64,000 bases of DNA from assembly GCF_002929355.1 (NCBI RefSeq), contig NZ_PJIR01000003.1:434001-498000 (forward strand), written 5' to 3'. This DNA comes from Arthrobacter sp. B0490 (GTDB taxonomy: Bacteria; Actinomycetota; Actinomycetes; Actinomycetales; Micrococcaceae). The notes beneath the pieces were generated by a model, which was not told where the DNA came from, did not search any database, and saw only the letters and a program-made list of their open reading frames with translations. Position numbers and translations under genes: made by a program. Within the stretch, counting starts at the first letter, position 1. Every line of letters begins with the position of its first letter. Below are positions 61,200 through 64,000 of this stretch, in pieces.

Positions 61200-61882
61200 T
61201 CCCCGGCCAGGTGGCCGTCGTCGTCCCGGCCCGCAACGAGGAGGAGTGGCTCCCCGCCTGCCTCACCGCCCTCGACGCCGCGCGGGTCCACCTCCTCCGG
61301 ACCATCCCCCGCGTCCTCGTGACCGTGACCGTGGTCCTGGACCGCTGCACCGACCGTTCCGCGAGCGCGGCGCGGAGCGTCCCCGGGGTCTCCGTCCTCG
61401 CCGGCGACTTCGGGTCCGTCGGGGCGGCCCGCGACGTGGGTGTCCGCTTCGCCCTGGCACGCTCCCGCAGTTCGCCCGAGCGGACCTGGATCGCCAACAC
61501 CGACGCCGATACGCTGGTCCCGCGTGACTGGCTCGTGCGGCACCACCGGCTGGGCAGCGGCCACGATCTCGTGCTGGGAACCGTCCGTCCGACGATCACC
61601 GCGGACAACGCGCAGCGCCTCCAGCTGTGGTCGAACGCGTACGTGCCCGACGACGGACACCACCACGTCCACGGGGCGAACCTCGGGATCCGGGGAAGCA
61701 CCTACCAGAAGCTCGGGGGATTCCGACCGCTGGCCCAGGACGAGGACGTCGATCTGGCAGCCCGGGCGAAGGCCGGCGGAAGCGCATGGACCGCTTCGGG
61801 GACCGTCGCGGTGACGACGTCCTCCCGCACGACCGGCCGCGTCCCCGCGGGGTTCTCCACCTATCTGCGCGGACTCTGCTGA
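61196..61882 (+). CDS. Family 2 glycosyltransferase
   Basis: A 228-residue GT-A enzyme. It starts VAVVVPARNEEEWLPACLTA; the nucleotide-sugar site includes VVLDRCTDRSA and the DxD in IANTDADTLVP; HGANLGIRGSTYQKLGGF and the acidic DEDVDLAARA complete the fold. No membrane helix is seen. GTG 61196 overlaps the previous stop (GTGA) and has GGGAAGGG 5 nt upstream. It probably transfers the sugar that the PIG-L/methyltransferase protein then deacetylates and methylates. The C-terminus is short after TVAVTTSSRTTGRVPAGF. Confidence 0.9.
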   Translation: MIPGQVAVVVPARNEEEWLPACLTALDAARVHLLRTIPRVLVTVTVVLDRCTDRSASAARSVPGVSVLAGDFGSVGAARDVGVRFALARSRSSPERTWIANTDADTLVPRDWLVRHHRLGSGHDLVLGTVRPTITADNAQRLQLWSNAYVPDDGHHHVHGANLGIRGSTYQKLGGFRPLAQDEDVDLAARAKAGGSAWTASGTVAVTTSSRTTGRVPAGFSTYLRGLC

Positions 61883-61996
61883 TCGGGATCGGCGACGCTT
61901 TCCCGAATGTCCGCGGCATCTGCTAGAAAATATAGGTCACGCAACGAACCCTGCAGAGTGGATCGTCGGGACCACATCTATGGGGGACGTGAAAGC

Positions 61997-63235
61997 ATGC
62001 GATTCGGGGACATGCTGCGCCAGGCGCGCAGTGCCAAAGGACTCACCCAGGCCGAACTGGGTGCCGGGGTGTACTCCGATCATTTCATCTCGCTGCTGGA
62101 GCGGGGACTGCGCCAGCCGACACCGGACATGGTGCAGCACTTCGCCACGCAACTGGGCATGGCCGTGCAGACCCTGAACTGGTGGGTCGAGCGGCCGAGT
62201 GCCGAGGACCAGCCGGCCCTCACCACCGCGATGTTCGCCGCCAACTACGCCCGCGACATGCACGACGACGCCCTGGCGGCGTCCGAGGCCGAGTACGCGG
62301 CCGACATCGCCTTCGAGCAGCGCAATGGGCCCGCCTGGTGGGACATGTCGATGCTCCACGCACAGTCGCTGATCGCCCTGCGGCGGCTCGACGAGGCCGA
62401 GGCGGTCCTGCTGCAGATGGAGAAGCCCTCGCTGATGGTCGCGTCCGCCGAACTGCGGTCCGTCGTCCAGGGGCGTCTCTCCACCATCGCGCGCGCCTCG
62501 GGACGGCTCCTCGACGCCCTCGAGCTCGCTCGCCGGTCCGCCGAATCCGCGGCGGAACTGCCGGAACAGTCACCGGCCCGCCTCCAGGCCGCGTTCATCC
62601 TCATCGCCGCACTGTCCGTCAAGGGCGACCTCGACGAGGCGTGGGACGTGGCGACGGGTCTCGACGTCGTCGAGGGCGCCCCGTTCGTGCCGTCCCTCCT
62701 GATCGCGCGCGGAGCATGGGCCATCGGCAACGTGGCCTTCCGCCGCGGCGAGGTGGAGGTGGGGCAGGAGCAGCACGCCCTTGCCGCCAGACTGCTGCTG
62801 CCGCAGTCCGACCTCGTCACGTGGGCCGAGTTCCACCGCGCGAGTGCCAGCCTCAAGATGCAGGCCGGGATCGTGGACGAGTCCGTCCGCGAATCCCTGG
62901 GCAAGGCCGAGCTGGGGCTGCGGCTCGTCGGCAGCCCCAGCCACCGCTCCGAGCTCACCCTCGTCCAGGCCCGCTTCGCGCTGCTGAGCGAGGACCTCGG
63001 GGAAGCGAAGGAGCTGCTCGACGCCGTCGACGGGCAGCGCACCCTGCTCGACTTCGAATCGATCACCGAGCTCGAGGACTGTCTCGGCCAGTACCACGCC
63101 GCGGCCGGCGCCCCGTCGCTGGCCGCCCGCCACCTCGCCGAAGCGGCACGCCTCTACTCGGACGCCGGTGCGGAGGAGAAGGCCCGCGAGCTGACGGAGC
63201 AGATCCGGGCACTGAAGGGCCGAGGGGTGCGCTAG
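61997..63235 (+). CDS. XRE family regulator with TPR-like repeats
   Basis: A 412-residue regulator. Residues 1-60 are a Cro/C1 helix-turn-helix (FGDMLRQARSAKGLTQAELG, SDHFISLLERGLRQPTPDM); the remaining 350 residues are helical tetratricopeptide-like repeats (LDEAEAVLLQMEKPS, LDEAWDVATGLDVVEG, LGEAKELLDAVDGQRT). This layout is like Rgg/PlcR/NprR sensors, which bind small peptides, and like RapA-type proteins; no peptide gene is seen nearby. I chose ATG 61997, where the helix-turn-helix begins, over in-frame starts upstream. It lies 114 nt after the GT2 gene and has an AT-rich patch (61921-61935) that may be its promoter. Confidence 0.86.
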   Translation: MRFGDMLRQARSAKGLTQAELGAGVYSDHFISLLERGLRQPTPDMVQHFATQLGMAVQTLNWWVERPSAEDQPALTTAMFAANYARDMHDDALAASEAEYAADIAFEQRNGPAWWDMSMLHAQSLIALRRLDEAEAVLLQMEKPSLMVASAELRSVVQGRLSTIARASGRLLDALELARRSAESAAELPEQSPARLQAAFILIAALSVKGDLDEAWDVATGLDVVEGAPFVPSLLIARGAWAIGNVAFRRGEVEVGQEQHALAARLLLPQSDLVTWAEFHRASASLKMQAGIVDESVRESLGKAELGLRLVGSPSHRSELTLVQARFALLSEDLGEAKELLDAVDGQRTLLDFESITELEDCLGQYHAAAGAPSLAARHLAEAARLYSDAGAEEKARELTEQIRALKGRGVR

Positions 63236-63430
63236 GTCTCCTTCGCCCCGGACGACGGCAATTTCGCGCCGCGGTCGTGGACACCCCCTGAAGGCCGGTC
63301 CTACGCTTGAACCGCGCGCCGGCCCCGGGGGACTTCGAGGCCCGTGCGGGTAGTACGGCGGCGCTGCCGCCCCTCGGTGCTGGGCCGGTCTGAGCGTCTC
63401 AACGATCCCTCGCACCCAAGGACAGCAACC

Positions 63431-64000
63431 ATGAAGGGTTCACGCACGTCCATCGCGGCAGCGGCTCTCGCCGTCGCCCTCACCTCCTCCGCCGCCATCG
63501 CAACCGCAGTGCCCTCCGCCGCCACCTACGGGCACGGCGACCCGGAGGTCACCGCGGGAGAGTCGGTCGATCTCGCGACCGGCCTCCTGTCCCCGCTCCG
63601 GGTGGCCGTCGGCCGCGACGACACCGCCTACGTCTCGCAGAACTTCGCCGGCCTGCTCACCAGCGTCGATCGCGACGGCGGGACCGCCACGCTGGTCGAA
63701 CGCCCCGGTATCGAGATCGGTGGGGTCTCCACCCGGTACGGCGACGTCTACTACACCGAGAGCGCGGGCGGACCCGGCAGCACGGACCCGTTCGTCGCCA
63801 ACGTCAGCGTCCTCGAGGACGGCGAGACCCGCGTGATCGCCGACTTCGCCGCGCTGGAGACCGAGAACAACTACGACGGCGACAACGAGTACGGGTTCCA
63901 GGACCTGCCCGAGGCCTGCGCGGCCGAACTCCCCGCCGACCTCCGCGAGTTCCTGCTGCCCCGCGGCGGCGAGGTCTACTCGCACCCGTTCGCGACGGCG
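63431..64000 (+). CDS. ScyD/ScyE family secreted protein (partial, runs off right edge)
   Basis: The first 190 codons of a secreted protein. The signal peptide is MKGSRTSIAAAALAVALTSS followed by AAIATAVPSAA, with an AxA-type cleavage site. The mature part, with LATGLLSPLRVAVGRDDTAY, VSQNFAGLLTSVDRDGG and TRYGDVYYTESAGG, belongs to the beta-propeller ScyD/ScyE family, named after cyanobacterial scytonemin genes but widespread in actinobacteria without that pathway. AAGGA lies 8 nt before the ATG. The 195 bp before it hold no gene. Confidence 0.85.
   Translation, partial: MKGSRTSIAAAALAVALTSSAAIATAVPSAATYGHGDPEVTAGESVDLATGLLSPLRVAVGRDDTAYVSQNFAGLLTSVDRDGGTATLVERPGIEIGGVSTRYGDVYYTESAGGPGSTDPFVANVSVLEDGETRVIADFAALETENNYDGDNEYGFQDLPEACAAELPADLREFLLPRGGEVYSHPFATA

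Noticed and set aside
63431..64000. ScyD/ScyE name as evidence of scytonemin synthesis
   Set aside because: The family name is historical. No other scytonemin gene is present and the organism is clearly not a cyanobacterium.

Overview
The window is about 70% GC and almost fully coding. It has strong G/C bias at third codon positions, frequent GTG starts, ATGA/GTGA stop-start overlaps and TANNNT -10 boxes a few bases from start codons. GAF-ANTAR, DUF222-HNH, ScbR-like TetR, ScyD/ScyE and DUF1992 genes are all present. Together this points to a high-GC actinobacterium, most likely a Micrococcaceae (Arthrobacter-like) chromosome. I see no rRNA, tRNA, CRISPR array, insertion sequence, integrase or phage gene, so it reads as an ordinary but transport-rich chromosomal segment.

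Layout. 1-5.84 kb: a leftward peptide-ABC operon (binding lipoprotein, two permeases, ATPase) with a gamma-glutamyltransferase gene between permease and ATPase. 5.98-19.3 kb: housekeeping and unknown genes: DUF1275 membrane protein, CPBP protease, pentapeptide-repeat protein, glutaminase-STAS-cNMP fusion, SRPBCC, epimerase, GT87-like membrane protein, VOC proteins, a TetR/epimerase pair with two perfect operators, hydroxyacid dehydrogenase and AI-2E exporter. 19.4-31.7 kb: an ScbR-like TetR regulator behind a tiny upstream ORF, aldo/keto reductase, a sugar ABC operon without an ATPase, SDR, small proteins, a decayed GAF-ANTAR pseudogene beside an intact copy, luciferase-like oxidoreductase, VOC and GAF proteins. 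31.9-39.7 kb: a DUF222-HNH gene, then a tripartite tricarboxylate transporter (TctC-TctB-TctA) coupled to a universal stress protein and divergent from a CitA/CitB-type two-component system. 39.9-44.5 kb: a cellulose-synthase-like glycosyltransferase coupled to a GH26-like/OpgC-like fusion, probably an extracellular polysaccharide system. 44.6-49.4 kb: DUF1992 protein, GH13 alpha-glucosidase divergent from a ROK regulator, and an SDR-like protein. 49.5-56 kb: two divergent transcripts (sugar-type ABC transporter; FrlB-like deglycase, FrlD-like kinase, LacI regulator) sharing two TGATACCGGTATCA-type operators, predicted to take up and degrade an Amadori compound (fructosamine). 56-64 kb: dehydrogenase, unknown protein, an MFS gene without a standard start codon, a tightly coupled acyl-CoA dehydrogenase-like / PIG-L deacetylase-methyltransferase / GT2 operon behind a leaderless mini-ORF, an XRE-TPR regulator and the beginning of a ScyD/ScyE-type secreted protein.

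The best candidates for under-described biology are the polysaccharide synthase plus GH26-OpgC pair (39.9-44.5 kb), the ACAD/PIG-L-MT/GT2 operon (58.8-61.9 kb), and the Amadori locus with its paired operators and internal hairpin (49.5-56 kb). All functional assignments are made from reading protein motifs and context; no database search was possible.
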